A stretch of 39,124 nt of DNA from Sphingomonadaceae bacterium. GTDB taxonomy: Bacteria; Pseudomonadota; Alphaproteobacteria; Sphingomonadales; Sphingomonadaceae. The number at the start of each line of letters is the position of its first letter. The stretch's first letter is position 1. Positions 1 through 8,492 of the stretch are shown here, one piece after another. The notes under the pieces were generated by a model. The model was not told where the DNA came from. It did no database searches and worked only from the letters and a program-made list of their open reading frames with translations. The stretch lies in the NCBI GenBank assembly GCA_020630295.1, contig JAHDBR010000021.1, positions 1 to 39,124 on the forward strand, in the 5' to 3' direction. Both the position numbers and the translations under genes were made by a program.

Positions 1-446
1 ATCTGCGTCAGGCGGGTCGATTTGTCCCGGCCCACACCCGGTTCGCTGGTCCACATGGGAAAGCGGCGGCCATTGAGCATGAGGTAACTCAGTTGCTCAC
101 CCCCGCCCCATACAGCTTCTTTCGCTTCAGCATGAAAACGCACATAAATGCGGTCAAATTCCGGTTCGGTCGTGCTTAGGACAAAAGAATTCGCCGAGAT
201 CGTCAATCTGGCGACAATCTTCCCGGTATCGATAAAGACAATTTCGTCGCCTTCATGTCGCCATGCGCATAAAGCGGCGCGATTATGCGGATCATCTGTG
301 ATGTCGAAATTGCCCCGATACATCCTGACACTGGCATCACCCTGGGCGATCAAGAATGCAGGATTTTCGGCCCTGTGCCGTACGAAAACCTTGCCATCCA
401 TGACGAGGTCGAAGCCTGATCCAGCTGGTTGAAGCTTTAGATTCAC
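1..446 (-). CDS. GH31 alpha-glycosidase, YihQ (sulfoquinovosidase)-like, 5' part only
   Basis: Only the first 148 codons are in the window; the gene runs off the left edge. The readable part is the N-terminal beta-sandwich of a glycoside hydrolase family 31 enzyme. The segments MYRGNFDI (about residues 44-51), GGGEQLSYL and FPMWTSEPGVGRDK (about residues 117-142) closely follow the corresponding stretch of E. coli YihQ (GCGEQFSYF...FPLWTSEQGVGRNK). YihQ cleaves sulfoquinovosyl glycerol. The catalytic acids and the sulfonate-binding residues lie in the missing C-terminal barrel, so the substrate cannot be decided and an ordinary alpha-glucosidase remains possible. The start is GTG at 446: the frame is closed by a TAG 27 bases upstream, no ATG lies between them, and AGGGA precedes the GTG by about 9 bases. 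The gene diverges from mazG across a 137-base gap. Confidence 0.8.
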   Translation of the reverse strand, partial: MNLKLQPAGSGFDLVMDGKVFVRHRAENPAFLIAQGDASVRMYRGNFDITDDPHNRAALCAWRHEGDEIVFIDTGKIVARLTISANSFVLSTTEPEFDRIYVRFHAEAKEAVWGGGEQLSYLMLNGRRFPMWTSEPGVGRDKSTRLTQ

Positions 447-583
447 TCGCCGGCATCCCTGACAATTACGCTAACTCCCTGAACAAAATCGCCGGTTCAG
501 GCAAGCAGCTGTTCGCGCCATAGTTTTCCCCAAGGGTGCGAGTCAGCGTGGCGGCTGCTCCATGATCGGCTACACTTGCAAAT

Positions 584-1336
584 ATGGAATCACAATTGAA
601 CCGTCTGCTTGCCATTATGGCGACCCTTCGCGATCCAGATCGGGGATGCGAATGGGATTTGGCGCAGGATTTCGCGAGCATCGCTCCGTATACAATCGAA
701 GAGGCGTATGAAGTCGCCGACGCGATTGAGCGCGGCTCCATGGCCGACCTTCGCGAGGAATTGGGGGATTTGCTCCTTCAGGTCGTATTTCACGCCCGCA
801 TGGCAGAGGAAGAAAAGTCTTTCTCATTCGAAGACGTTGCACAAGCAATTGCTGATAAGATGGAGGCCCGGCACCCGCATATTTTTGCTGGAGCCGGCGG
901 CCAGATGGGTGAAAAACGCTGGGAAGAACTTAAGGAAGCGGAACGTGCCGATAAGGGTTCAACCAGCGCCATGGACGGGGTTGCGCTTGCTTTGCCGGCG
1001 CTGCTCCGCGCCGAAAAGCTACAGAAACGGGCGGCTCGCGTGGGGTTCGATTGGCCCGACACGCAAGGACCCGCTGCCAAGGTACATGAAGAACTGGAAG
1101 AACTGGCTGATGCCGATGCAGATCATCAAGTTGAGGAAGCCGGTGACCTGCTATTTGCCGCGGTCAATGTGGTCCGCGCTTATGGTGTCGCTCCGGAAGA
1201 TGCGCTGCGAGCGGCCAATACCAAATTTGAGAGACGTTTTCGGGCTATGGAACACAAGGCTGAAGGCCGGTTTCCAGAACTGTCTCTGGATGACCAAGAG
1301 CAATTATGGCGCGCAGTTAAAGAAGATGAGGCTTAA
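584..1336 (+). CDS. mazG: Nucleoside triphosphate pyrophosphohydrolase MazG
   Basis: The 250-residue protein is the two-domain house-cleaning NTP pyrophosphohydrolase, which hydrolyses (d)NTPs to NMP and pyrophosphate. The N-terminal MazG domain carries the metal-binding set E39-E40-x2-E43 ... E59-x2-D62 (TIEEAYEVADAI then LREELGDLLLQ). The second domain repeats it (VHEELEELADAD ... EEAGDLLF, about residues 163-186). Length matches the family (about 260). Start ATG at 584 is the first in frame. No clear Shine-Dalgarno precedes it; a TACACT hexamer 7 bases before the start could mean a nearly leaderless mRNA, but no good -35 is seen. The gene converges on hflX with only 12 bases between the stops, whereas in many alphaproteobacteria mazG lies downstream of hflX on the same strand (recalled, not checked). 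Confidence 0.95.
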   Translation: MESQLNRLLAIMATLRDPDRGCEWDLAQDFASIAPYTIEEAYEVADAIERGSMADLREELGDLLLQVVFHARMAEEEKSFSFEDVAQAIADKMEARHPHIFAGAGGQMGEKRWEELKEAERADKGSTSAMDGVALALPALLRAEKLQKRAARVGFDWPDTQGPAAKVHEELEELADADADHQVEEAGDLLFAAVNVVRAYGVAPEDALRAANTKFERRFRAMEHKAEGRFPELSLDDQEQLWRAVKEDEA

Positions 1337-1348
1337 CCGCTAATCGCT

Positions 1349-2689
1349 TCACAGGCTTTCAAATCGGCCCAGCTCTTTCGCTGTCAGGCGCACATCAATC
1401 GCGCGCATCGGCCCCTCTGCGCCCTCGCCCGCTTCTCTTTCGTTCAAGACGTTGCCGTGGGCGTGCAGCCATGCAATTTTCTGACCGGCTGACGCAGGCA
1501 GCAAAATGTGATGTTCCTTGGCACCGGCGGTCAATAGATCGTCTAGCTTGGATGTAAGCGCATCAACTCCGCTTCCGGTCATCGCGGAAATAGGAATGAC
1601 CGTGCCATCTTGCGCGGCCTGCTCTACCAGCTCAATCCGGCGTTCGTCGTCCAGCAAATCAACCTTATTCCATGCCTCGATGATCGGAATACTGCTTTCA
1701 CCATCTTCTCCGTCGATCACGCCGAGATCTGCCAAGACCCCAAGCACTTGAGACTTTTGCGCGGCGGATTCTTCATTAGCCATGTCACGCACATGGACAA
1801 TCACATCGGCCGCAGTGACCTCTTCGAGAGTCGCACGAAACGCTGCAACCAGTTGAGTTGGCAGATCAGAGATAAAACCAACCGTATCGGACAGAATAGC
1901 CTTCTCTACACCTGGCAGACGCACTGCGCGCATTGTTGGGTCGAGCGTGGCAAACAGCAAATCTTCCGCCATCACATCGGCGCCTGTCATGCGATTGAAC
2001 AAAGTAGACTTGCCCGCATTGGTATAGCCGACGAGCGCAATGATCGGCCATGGGGCCCTGCCCCGCCGTTCGCGGTGCAATGTTCGTGTTTTCCGAACTT
2101 GCTCCAGTTCTCTGCGCAAACGTGACATACGCTGCCGGATCATCCGCCGGTCGGCTTCGATCTGCGTTTCACCCGGACCGCCAAGAAAGCCGAATCCGCC
2201 CCGTTGCCGTTCCAAGTGGGTCCAGCTGCGGACCAGTCGGCTTTGCTGGTAGTCCAGATGGGCAAGCTCGACTTGCAAACGCCCTTCCGCTGTTGCCGCC
2301 CGCTCGCCGAAAATTTCAAGGATCAAGCCGGTGCGATCAATGACTTTCCGGCCCAGCTTCTCTTCTAGATTACGCTGTTGGATTGGCGACAAGGCGCCAT
2401 CAACAATTACCAGTTCGGCTTCTTCCAAAGTGCAATCGGTCTGGATATTTTCGACCTGACCAGCACCGAAGAGGGTGTTTGGCCGGACCTCGCGCACGGG
2501 AATAACAACACCCTTTGCGATGATAATACCGATAGCCAGCGCAAGCCCGCAGGCCTCTTCAAGCCGAGAATCTGCATCCAGATCATAGCTTTGCCCGCGA
2601 ATGTCGGGGCACACGACGAGTGCCCGCGCGCCGCGCGAGACTTCGCCCATCAGATCATCATCGAAACTCAGTCTTCTTCGCCTTCCCAA
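1349..2689 (-). CDS. hflX: Ribosome-associated GTPase HflX
   Basis: HflX is a translation-factor-class GTPase that binds the large ribosomal subunit and helps split stalled ribosomes. The N-terminal HflX domain contains the glycine-rich stretch [15 protein letters not shown] (about residues 164-178), followed by a coiled helix and the G domain: P-loop GYTNAGKST, the switch region with DPTMR, G3 DTVGF and G4 NKVD. Length (446) is typical. The longest frame starts at a TTG (2689) that overlaps the 3' end of hfq by 22 bases. The first ATG is at 2650, 17 bases after the hfq stop, and would remove 13 residues including the FDDDL segment that I believe is family-like, so the start is uncertain. It is the last gene of the minus-strand ntr-hfq cluster and was probably co-transcribed and coupled with hfq. 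Confidence 0.95.
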   Translation of the reverse strand: MGRRRRLSFDDDLMGEVSRGARALVVCPDIRGQSYDLDADSRLEEACGLALAIGIIIAKGVVIPVREVRPNTLFGAGQVENIQTDCTLEEAELVIVDGALSPIQQRNLEEKLGRKVIDRTGLILEIFGERAATAEGRLQVELAHLDYQQSRLVRSWTHLERQRGGFGFLGGPGETQIEADRRMIRQRMSRLRRELEQVRKTRTLHRERRGRAPWPIIALVGYTNAGKSTLFNRMTGADVMAEDLLFATLDPTMRAVRLPGVEKAILSDTVGFISDLPTQLVAAFRATLEEVTAADVIVHVRDMANEESAAQKSQVLGVLADLGVIDGEDGESSIPIIEAWNKVDLLDDERRIELVEQAAQDGTVIPISAMTGSGVDALTSKLDDLLTAGAKEHHILLPASAGQKIAWLHAHGNVLNEREAGEGAEGPMRAIDVRLTAKELGRFESL

Positions 2690-3210
2690 TCACCGGACAA
2701 GTCCACATGCGTGTCTGGCTGTATGGTCGAAACCGCGTGTTTGTAAGCAAGCTGAACAAAGCCGTCCCGCTCAAGCAACATGCTGAACAAATCATATGCC
2801 GCAATCGCGCCCTGTAACATCACGCCGTTCACAAGGAACATCGTTACTTGTACTTCCGCATCCTTGACGCTGCTCAAAAATACATCCTGCAGCAGACGCT
2901 GTTTGCGGCTGCTATCCTGACTATCAAACTGGCTGGCATCCATTGGCTGGCCCGGCATGATGGTGGAAATCGCGTGCTTATACACCAGTTGCGATTGACC
3001 GTCCCGCCGCAGCAGAATCGAAAAATTGTCAAACCAGGTCACAATGCCTTGAAGTTTCACCCCTTTTACCAAGAACATGGTGACAGGGGTTTTGTTCTTG
3101 CGAAGCGAGTTGAGAAAAGCATCCTGCAAGTTGCCAAGTTTCTGAGAGGCCACCGGCGGCTCGGCTGATTTTGGCGCTACGCGCGCAGACAATGTGCGTC
3201 CTTCGGACAT
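2668..3210 (-). CDS. hfq: RNA chaperone Hfq with two tandem Sm-like domains
   Basis: Hfq pairs small RNAs with mRNAs and normally forms a homohexamer of about 70-100-residue subunits. This 180-residue protein contains two complete Hfq domains: residues 28-89 (LQDAFLNSL ... [12 protein letters not shown] ... VYKHAISTI) and 107-168 (LQDVFLSSV ... [12 protein letters not shown] ... AYKHAVSTI), joined by a polar linker rich in S, Q and D. Both keep the Sm2 YKHA(I/V)ST motif and the LQD glutamine that lines the proximal pore. The lateral rim basic patch is RKNK in domain 1 (R37-K40) but KDAE in domain 2 (K116-E119), so the halves have diverged. The C-terminus is acidic (GDWEGEED). A clear GGAGAA lies 6 bases before the ATG. 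A 158-base gap separates it from ntrX upstream, so it may have its own promoter as well as read-through. Confidence 0.95.
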   Translation of the reverse strand: MSEGRTLSARVAPKSAEPPVASQKLGNLQDAFLNSLRKNKTPVTMFLVKGVKLQGIVTWFDNFSILLRRDGQSQLVYKHAISTIMPGQPMDASQFDSQDSSRKQRLLQDVFLSSVKDAEVQVTMFLVNGVMLQGAIAAYDLFSMLLERDGFVQLAYKHAVSTIQPDTHVDLSGDWEGEED

Positions 3211-3290
3211 ATTCTTTTCTCCATTATTGGCGGCCTAAATCAAAGCCGCAATCTGGCCCGACCGGACATTCATCCAGGCAGAGCCGACTT

Positions 3291-3314
3291 TCAGACACAT
3301 AATTATGTATCTGA
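3291..3314. promoter_or_regulatory. 24-bp near-perfect palindrome upstream of hfq
   Basis: The arms are TCAGACACATAA and TTATGTATCTGA; 11 of 12 positions pair. It is centred about 92 bases upstream of the hfq start in the ntrX-hfq gap, next to AT-rich DNA that contains loose -35/-10-like elements on the minus strand (for example TTGCAT and TACATA, 18 bases apart). It could be an operator for a dimeric regulator or an AT-rich RNA hairpin. No U-run follows it, so it is not a convincing intrinsic terminator for ntrX. Confidence 0.4.
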
Positions 3315-3368
3315 CATATAAATTTCAATGCAATTCGAAGCGCCAGTGCTTTCCAGCGCCGGATGACG

Positions 3369-4745
3369 CTAATCCTCGCTTTTCCGGTCACCCATACCGA
3401 GCAGCTTCAGCTTACGGTGAAGCGCAGATCGCTCCATTCCGATGAAGTTTGCGGTTTTGGAAATATTTCCTGAGAAGCGCCGGATCTGGATTGTCAGATA
3501 TTCACGCTCAAAGGTTTCGCGGGCTTCTCTCAAGGGGACACCCATCAGAGCGGAAATACCGCCGCCATTGCCCAATTTTCCCCCAGAAACTTCGCTTGGC
3601 AACATAGCCGGTTCGATTGTCTTGATCTCCTCACGCGGGGTGAGAATGATGGTACGTTCAACCACATTGCGCAATTGGCGGACGTTGCCCGGCCAATCAT
3701 AGGCCTGAAGCGCTGCGCAGGCCTCTTCCGAAATGGTAGGCGCTGGAATGCCCTGTTCTGCAGAATGACGGGTGAAGAAATGCTCCGCCAACACCGGAAT
3801 ATCGTCCCGCCTTTCTGCCAAAGATGGTACAGTTACCGGTACCACGTTTAGGCGATAGAACAGGTCCTCGCGGAACCGCTTCTCCTCCATTTCCAATTCC
3901 AGATCGCGCGCGGATGATGAGACAACGCGAACATCCACACCGATCTGGCGTGTTCCGCCAACGCGGACAAAACTTTGTTCAGTCAGCACACGCAGAATGC
4001 GGGCCTGCGTGGAAAGCGGCATGTCGGCCACTTCGTCCAGATACAGCGTTCCACCATCTGCCAATTCCAAAAGGCCGGGCCGAACGAGTTTGCCGTTGGA
4101 TTCCTCTCCGAACAATTCCTGCTCGAAACGCTCGGGTGTGATGCGCGCCGAATTGACGATAACGAAGGCGTTTTCGGCACGGGGGCTCCAGCTGTGAAGG
4201 AGGCGCGCCGCCACTTCCTTACCGGCGCCTGCCGGCCCCGTGATCAGGACACGGCTGCCGGTCGCGGCGACACGCTTCAGGGTCGCGCGGACCTGATTGA
4301 TAACGGTTGAATTGCCGTTAAATTCCTCTCCGCGCGCGAACCCTTGGCGCAAACGATCATTCTCACGCCGGAGCCGCTCTGTCTCGGTGGCGCGGCCGAC
4401 AAGAAGCAGCAGACGCTCGGCTTCAAATGGCTTTTCGATAAAGTCCATGGCCCCTCGGCTCACTGCCGAAACAGCGGTGTCGATATTGCCATGACCAGAG
4501 AAAATGATCACCGGAAGTTCCGGTTCTCGCTGCTTGATTGCATCCAACACTTCGAGCCCGTCCATAGGGCTGCCGTGCAGCCAAACGTCCAGCAGCACCA
4601 GACTTGGCCGTCTTTCGTCTACTGCGGCGAGCGCAGAGGTACTGTCACCCGCAGTGCGGCATTCATAACCTTCGTCACTCAGCACGCCCGAAACCAGGTC
4701 GCGGATGTCCTGCTCGTCATCGACAATTAGGATGTCTAGAGCCAT
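3369..4745 (-). CDS. ntrX: NtrC-family response regulator NtrX without a GAFTGA loop
   Basis: NtrX is the response regulator partner of the membrane kinase NtrY and in alphaproteobacteria is tied to nitrogen, redox and envelope control. Receiver domain: D9-D10 acidic pocket, phospho-acceptor D53, K105. The AAA+ domain (about 142-370) has a Walker A GPAGAGKE (170-177) and Walker B LYLDEVAD (234-241). Between ELFG (210-213) and PGLLELADGG the sequence is only EESNGKLVR, so the GAFTGA loop that contacts sigma54 is absent. A Fis-type helix-turn-helix lies at the C-terminus (NISKTANFIGMERSALHRKL). Length 458 is normal. Loss of GAFTGA suggests a regulator that does not activate sigma54 polymerase. 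It sits 49 bases after ntrY on the same strand. Confidence 0.95.
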   Translation of the reverse strand: MALDILIVDDEQDIRDLVSGVLSDEGYECRTAGDSTSALAAVDERRPSLVLLDVWLHGSPMDGLEVLDAIKQREPELPVIIFSGHGNIDTAVSAVSRGAMDFIEKPFEAERLLLLVGRATETERLRRENDRLRQGFARGEEFNGNSTVINQVRATLKRVAATGSRVLITGPAGAGKEVAARLLHSWSPRAENAFVIVNSARITPERFEQELFGEESNGKLVRPGLLELADGGTLYLDEVADMPLSTQARILRVLTEQSFVRVGGTRQIGVDVRVVSSSARDLELEMEEKRFREDLFYRLNVVPVTVPSLAERRDDIPVLAEHFFTRHSAEQGIPAPTISEEACAALQAYDWPGNVRQLRNVVERTIILTPREEIKTIEPAMLPSEVSGGKLGNGGGISALMGVPLREARETFEREYLTIQIRRFSGNISKTANFIGMERSALHRKLKLLGMGDRKSED

Positions 4746-4794
4746 GGGGTCTTGTCCTTTCCGGCAATCGAAATTGATTGCTTAAATACAGTCA

Positions 4795-7017
4795 TTATGC
4801 GGTTTCCCCCTGGGCGAGGTGCGGATCACGCGCAAATCGCAGCGTCACGCGCGTTCCGTCCACTTCCCCTGCTGCGAACAACATGTCCCCGCCATGCTCT
4901 TCGACAATTTTGGTAACAATTGCGAGACCAAGTCCGGTGCCCTTCTCGCGTGTAGTAACATACGGTTCAGCAATCCGGTCGCTATCCTGCGGTAAGCCAA
5001 CCCCGTTATCGTCTACGGCGACTGTAACGTGCGTTTCGTCAGCAGACATTTGGACTGAGATACGGCCCCGATAGTCGATATCTTCGTTCTTTGCCCGCGC
5101 CTCGACCGCTTCGACCGCATTTTTGAGTACGTTGGTCATCGCCTGGCCAACCTGATGACGGTCACAGTCGATAAAGACTTGTCCGTCAATTTCGGTCGAG
5201 AACGAGAAATCAATTTCAGAATTCCCGACTTCCTGCAGGAACATTGCCTGACGCACCAAGTCAGTCGCATCTTCTGCACGAAAGACAGGTTTGGGCAACC
5301 TAGCGAAGGACGAGAATTCGTCGACCATCTTACGCAAATCGCCCACCTGACGGACGATTGTGTTCGTCAGATCATCAAACAGTTCGCCATCTTGTTCTAT
5401 CTGCTTGCGGTACCTGCGCTTCAGCCGTTCAGTAGCAAGCTGGATCGGGGTGAGCGGGTTCTTGATCTCATGAGCAATACGCCGCGCAACATCGGACCAA
5501 GCTGCTTGGCGCTGATCAAGCAGCTGACGAGTGATATCTTCAAACGTAATCACGCGGCCTTCGGCAGCATCGGATATCTTCACGGCCAGCGTCAGCAAGT
5601 CACCGCCCTTATTGTGGTTCACGATCCCGCTGTTCAACTGAGCATCAAGCAGAGCCGTAACTTGCGGCGCCAGATCGCTCAACGCAGCTCCGGGCAGGCT
5701 ATCGTCTGCATCAGTCAACAGTAAGTGCTTGGCCGTGCTGTTCATCAGCAGAATGTCGCCATTGCCATCAACAGATATGATCCCCGCAGAGGTCGATTCC
5801 AGCAACGCTTCCATAAAGGCTCGGCGCTCGTCCAATTGCTCGTTTGCGCCGACGAGGTCTTTTGTTTGCTTTTCAAGCTGCGCGGTCATCCGGTTGAACG
5901 CACGATTGAGCATTCCAATCTCGTCTGCACCTGTGCGGCCATCCACGCGGAGTTCAAAATTACCGGCACCCACTTTGCGTGCAGCGGCCACAAGGTCGGT
6001 CAACGGCTCCACCTGACGATCAGCAAATTTCAACGCAAACCAAACCGCCAGTCCGACCAAAGCCAGCGAGACGAAGAACAGCGCAAGATTGAAGCGCAGT
6101 TGCAATGCCCGCGCACGGGTAGTCAGCACCTGATAGGCCTGCGTAATCGCAGTGGCGCTCTCCCAGGACTTAAACGACAGGGCCTCGGGATTGCGGGCAT
6201 TGTACAGGTAAATACCGCTATCCTTATCGATGGCGGCAACCGCTTCAATTCGCTGCAAATCGCCAGTTACAACAACCGATTCTCCGCTCTCGATGCGTTC
6301 AATTGTTTCGTTCGGGATCGACTGAATGTCATTATCTTCATTCAGGTTAAGGATGGCAGCAATCCGCAACTCACCGTCCGGCAATTTCTGTAAAATCGCG
6401 GATTCGTTGAGCTCGCGACCCTGTGTTTGCAGACTATAAAAATCGGCAAACTCGGGGTCAGCCAAGGTCGCGCGGCCGAAATAAGCGCGCATATCTGCCG
6501 CCATAGTGATCGTTTGGTTTGCGACCTGCAATTGGTTCTGCTCGTAATACCCTTCTGCCAGCTGGTTGGCGTTCTGCATCAATCCGCGTGAATTGTCCGA
6601 GAACCAGAAATCCACACCGGTTTGGAACAGCACTGCGGCAAAGGCCGCCACTAGCAATGTCGGCACCGCCGCGATCAACGAGAAAAAGAACACCAACCTT
6701 ACATGCAATCGTGCGGTGCTACCTGCTGCCCGCCGGATTGCCATTCTGCGCCCGAAGAGAACCAGCAGGCACATGGCCGGTATCAGCGCACCGATCAGGA
6801 GAGTCGCGACTTGCCGCGACGGCAATAACTCTGTGTCTGTAGGGGTGCTGGTGAAAGCGTAATATGTCGCAACAGCCATTGCGATGACCGTCAACGCGGC
6901 GACGATTTCCAGAATAAGAAATATGTTAGCGCGCCGCGCCGCGACGACGAAACGACGCCACCAGCGGGGACTATTCCGGGAAAGAGACGGCGCATAACCA
7001 TTCATAGTTGCGTTCAT
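4795..7017 (-). CDS. ntrY: Membrane sensor histidine kinase NtrY
   Basis: NtrY is the sensor kinase of the NtrYX pair. N-terminal membrane segments (about residues 30-55, 70-90 and 107-132) precede a large extracytoplasmic sensing region, then a further membrane helix, a HAMP linker (FADRQVEPL ...), a PAS domain (ESTSAGIISVDGNGDILLMN), a HisKA domain with phospho-accepting His in RRIAHEIKNPLTP (His 516 from this start), and the ATP-binding HATPase_c domain with N box NVLKNAVEAVE and G boxes DNGVGL and GTGLGLAI. The reading frame extends to a TTG at 7035, but the first ATG is at 7017 and another is at 7005; none has a strong ribosome-binding site, so the exact start is open. It follows ntrC by 74 bases. 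Confidence 0.94.
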   Translation of the reverse strand: MNATMNGYAPSLSRNSPRWWRRFVVAARRANIFLILEIVAALTVIAMAVATYYAFTSTPTDTELLPSRQVATLLIGALIPAMCLLVLFGRRMAIRRAAGSTARLHVRLVFFFSLIAAVPTLLVAAFAAVLFQTGVDFWFSDNSRGLMQNANQLAEGYYEQNQLQVANQTITMAADMRAYFGRATLADPEFADFYSLQTQGRELNESAILQKLPDGELRIAAILNLNEDNDIQSIPNETIERIESGESVVVTGDLQRIEAVAAIDKDSGIYLYNARNPEALSFKSWESATAITQAYQVLTTRARALQLRFNLALFFVSLALVGLAVWFALKFADRQVEPLTDLVAAARKVGAGNFELRVDGRTGADEIGMLNRAFNRMTAQLEKQTKDLVGANEQLDERRAFMEALLESTSAGIISVDGNGDILLMNSTAKHLLLTDADDSLPGAALSDLAPQVTALLDAQLNSGIVNHNKGGDLLTLAVKISDAAEGRVITFEDITRQLLDQRQAAWSDVARRIAHEIKNPLTPIQLATERLKRRYRKQIEQDGELFDDLTNTIVRQVGDLRKMVDEFSSFARLPKPVFRAEDATDLVRQAMFLQEVGNSEIDFSFSTEIDGQVFIDCDRHQVGQAMTNVLKNAVEAVEARAKNEDIDYRGRISVQMSADETHVTVAVDDNGVGLPQDSDRIAEPYVTTREKGTGLGLAIVTKIVEEHGGDMLFAAGEVDGTRVTLRFARDPHLAQGETA

Positions 7018-7091
7018 ACAACGCCACTGTTGCAAACTTGCAAGCTTTTTTCGATTAGCAGTGAGGTTTCAGAGCGAATATGCCTATTTGT

Positions 7092-8492
7092 TCAGGCAAA
7101 TTCATCCGGCCGGATACCCAAATCGCTGAGCCTTTTGCGTAAGGTGTTCCGGTTAATTCCCAGCAAGCGGGCAGACTTTAACTGATTGCCGGCGGTCTGC
7201 TGCATTGCCCATTCAAATAACGGCTTCTCGAACGCCGCTTGCGCCGCATGATATACTGCGCCGGCAGCCGGTTGTTCCTGTTGCAACCAATCGGCGACTG
7301 CCATTTGCAAACCACCTGCAGTTGAGCTCAGATGCGCCAGAGCCTCATCTTCCATTATCTCCCGCACACCTTCCGTCCCGATGATCTCGTCGCGCGCAAG
7401 CAGGGCAAGCCGGAACATTGTATTGCGCAGCTCGCGAACGTTGCCGGGCCATGATTGCTCACTGAGCAAACCAATCGCCTCATCATCAATTTGCCGCGCC
7501 GGAAGCCCCTCTTGCGTTGCTACTATCAGGAAATGCTTGGCCAGCGCCTCAATATCATCGCGCCGTTCTCTTAATGGCGGCAGCTGGATGGGGACGACGT
7601 TAAGCCGATAGAATAAGTCCTCGCGGAATGTGCCAGCTGCGATCATCGGTTTAAGATCGCGGTTAGTGGCCGTGACAATCCGGACGTCAATCTCGATTTC
7701 TTGCCGTCCGCCAACGCGGCGAATGCGCCCGGATTGCAACGCTCTCAGCAGCCGGGTCTGCGCGTCCAGCGGCATATCGCCGATTTCATCAAGGAACAGC
7801 GTGCCTCCATTGGCTTGCTCGAATTTACCGATCGATTGCGCGACAGCACCCGTAAAGGCACCTTTCTCATGACCGAACAATTCGCTTTCAATCAGATCGC
7901 TCGGGATAGCGGCGGAGTTTACGGCGACAAAGGGACCGGTTTTTCGATGCCCAAGCTGGTGGATTGCCTCGGCGACCAGTTCCTTGCCGGTGCCCGATTC
8001 TCCCAGAATTAAAACTGTCAGATTGTTTCGCAGAACGCGCGTGATCATCCGGTACACGCCCTGCATCGCCTGACTGCGGCCAACCAGCGGCATACCGTCC
8101 GTATCGCTCGCTTCAGTTAAGTCAGAGCCTCCGCGGCTGCCGACAGCCTGAGAGACCGCACGAACCAGATCATCCAGATCAAACGGTTTCGGGAAATATT
8201 CAAACGCACCCGTTTCCGTGGCACGGACCGCCGTATCCAAAGTGTTCTGAGCAGAGAGAATAATGATCGGCATATCGGGGTTGGCCGCACTTACCTCGCC
8301 CAGGCTTTCTATACCGTCGCCGTCATCAAGCATGACATCGGTCAGCATCGCCGCGAATGTCCCCTGCCCTAGCGCCTCGTTCCGACCGGCGATGCTTGTC
8401 CGGTGCTCAATCCGGTATCCTTCATCTTCAAGCGCAGCTGTGACAACTGTGGCGATGGCCGCGTCATCCTCTACCAGCAAAATATCGGTCAT
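7092..8492 (-). CDS. ntrC: Nitrogen response regulator NtrC (sigma54 activator)
   Basis: NtrC activates nitrogen-assimilation promoters with sigma54 after phosphorylation by NtrB. Receiver domain: D9-D10, phospho-acceptor D52, K102. AAA+ domain: Walker A GESGTGKE (164-171), intact GAFTGA loop (211-216) and Walker B LFLDEIGD (232-239). The arginine-finger region (FREDLFYRLNVVPI) and a C-terminal Fis helix-turn-helix (KSARLLGINRNTLRKRL) are present. Length 466 is typical. Its ATG overlaps the end of ntrB by 4 bases (ATGA), a sign of translational coupling between kinase and regulator. Confidence 0.96.
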   Translation of the reverse strand: MTDILLVEDDAAIATVVTAALEDEGYRIEHRTSIAGRNEALGQGTFAAMLTDVMLDDGDGIESLGEVSAANPDMPIIILSAQNTLDTAVRATETGAFEYFPKPFDLDDLVRAVSQAVGSRGGSDLTEASDTDGMPLVGRSQAMQGVYRMITRVLRNNLTVLILGESGTGKELVAEAIHQLGHRKTGPFVAVNSAAIPSDLIESELFGHEKGAFTGAVAQSIGKFEQANGGTLFLDEIGDMPLDAQTRLLRALQSGRIRRVGGRQEIEIDVRIVTATNRDLKPMIAAGTFREDLFYRLNVVPIQLPPLRERRDDIEALAKHFLIVATQEGLPARQIDDEAIGLLSEQSWPGNVRELRNTMFRLALLARDEIIGTEGVREIMEDEALAHLSSTAGGLQMAVADWLQQEQPAAGAVYHAAQAAFEKPLFEWAMQQTAGNQLKSARLLGINRNTLRKRLSDLGIRPDEFA

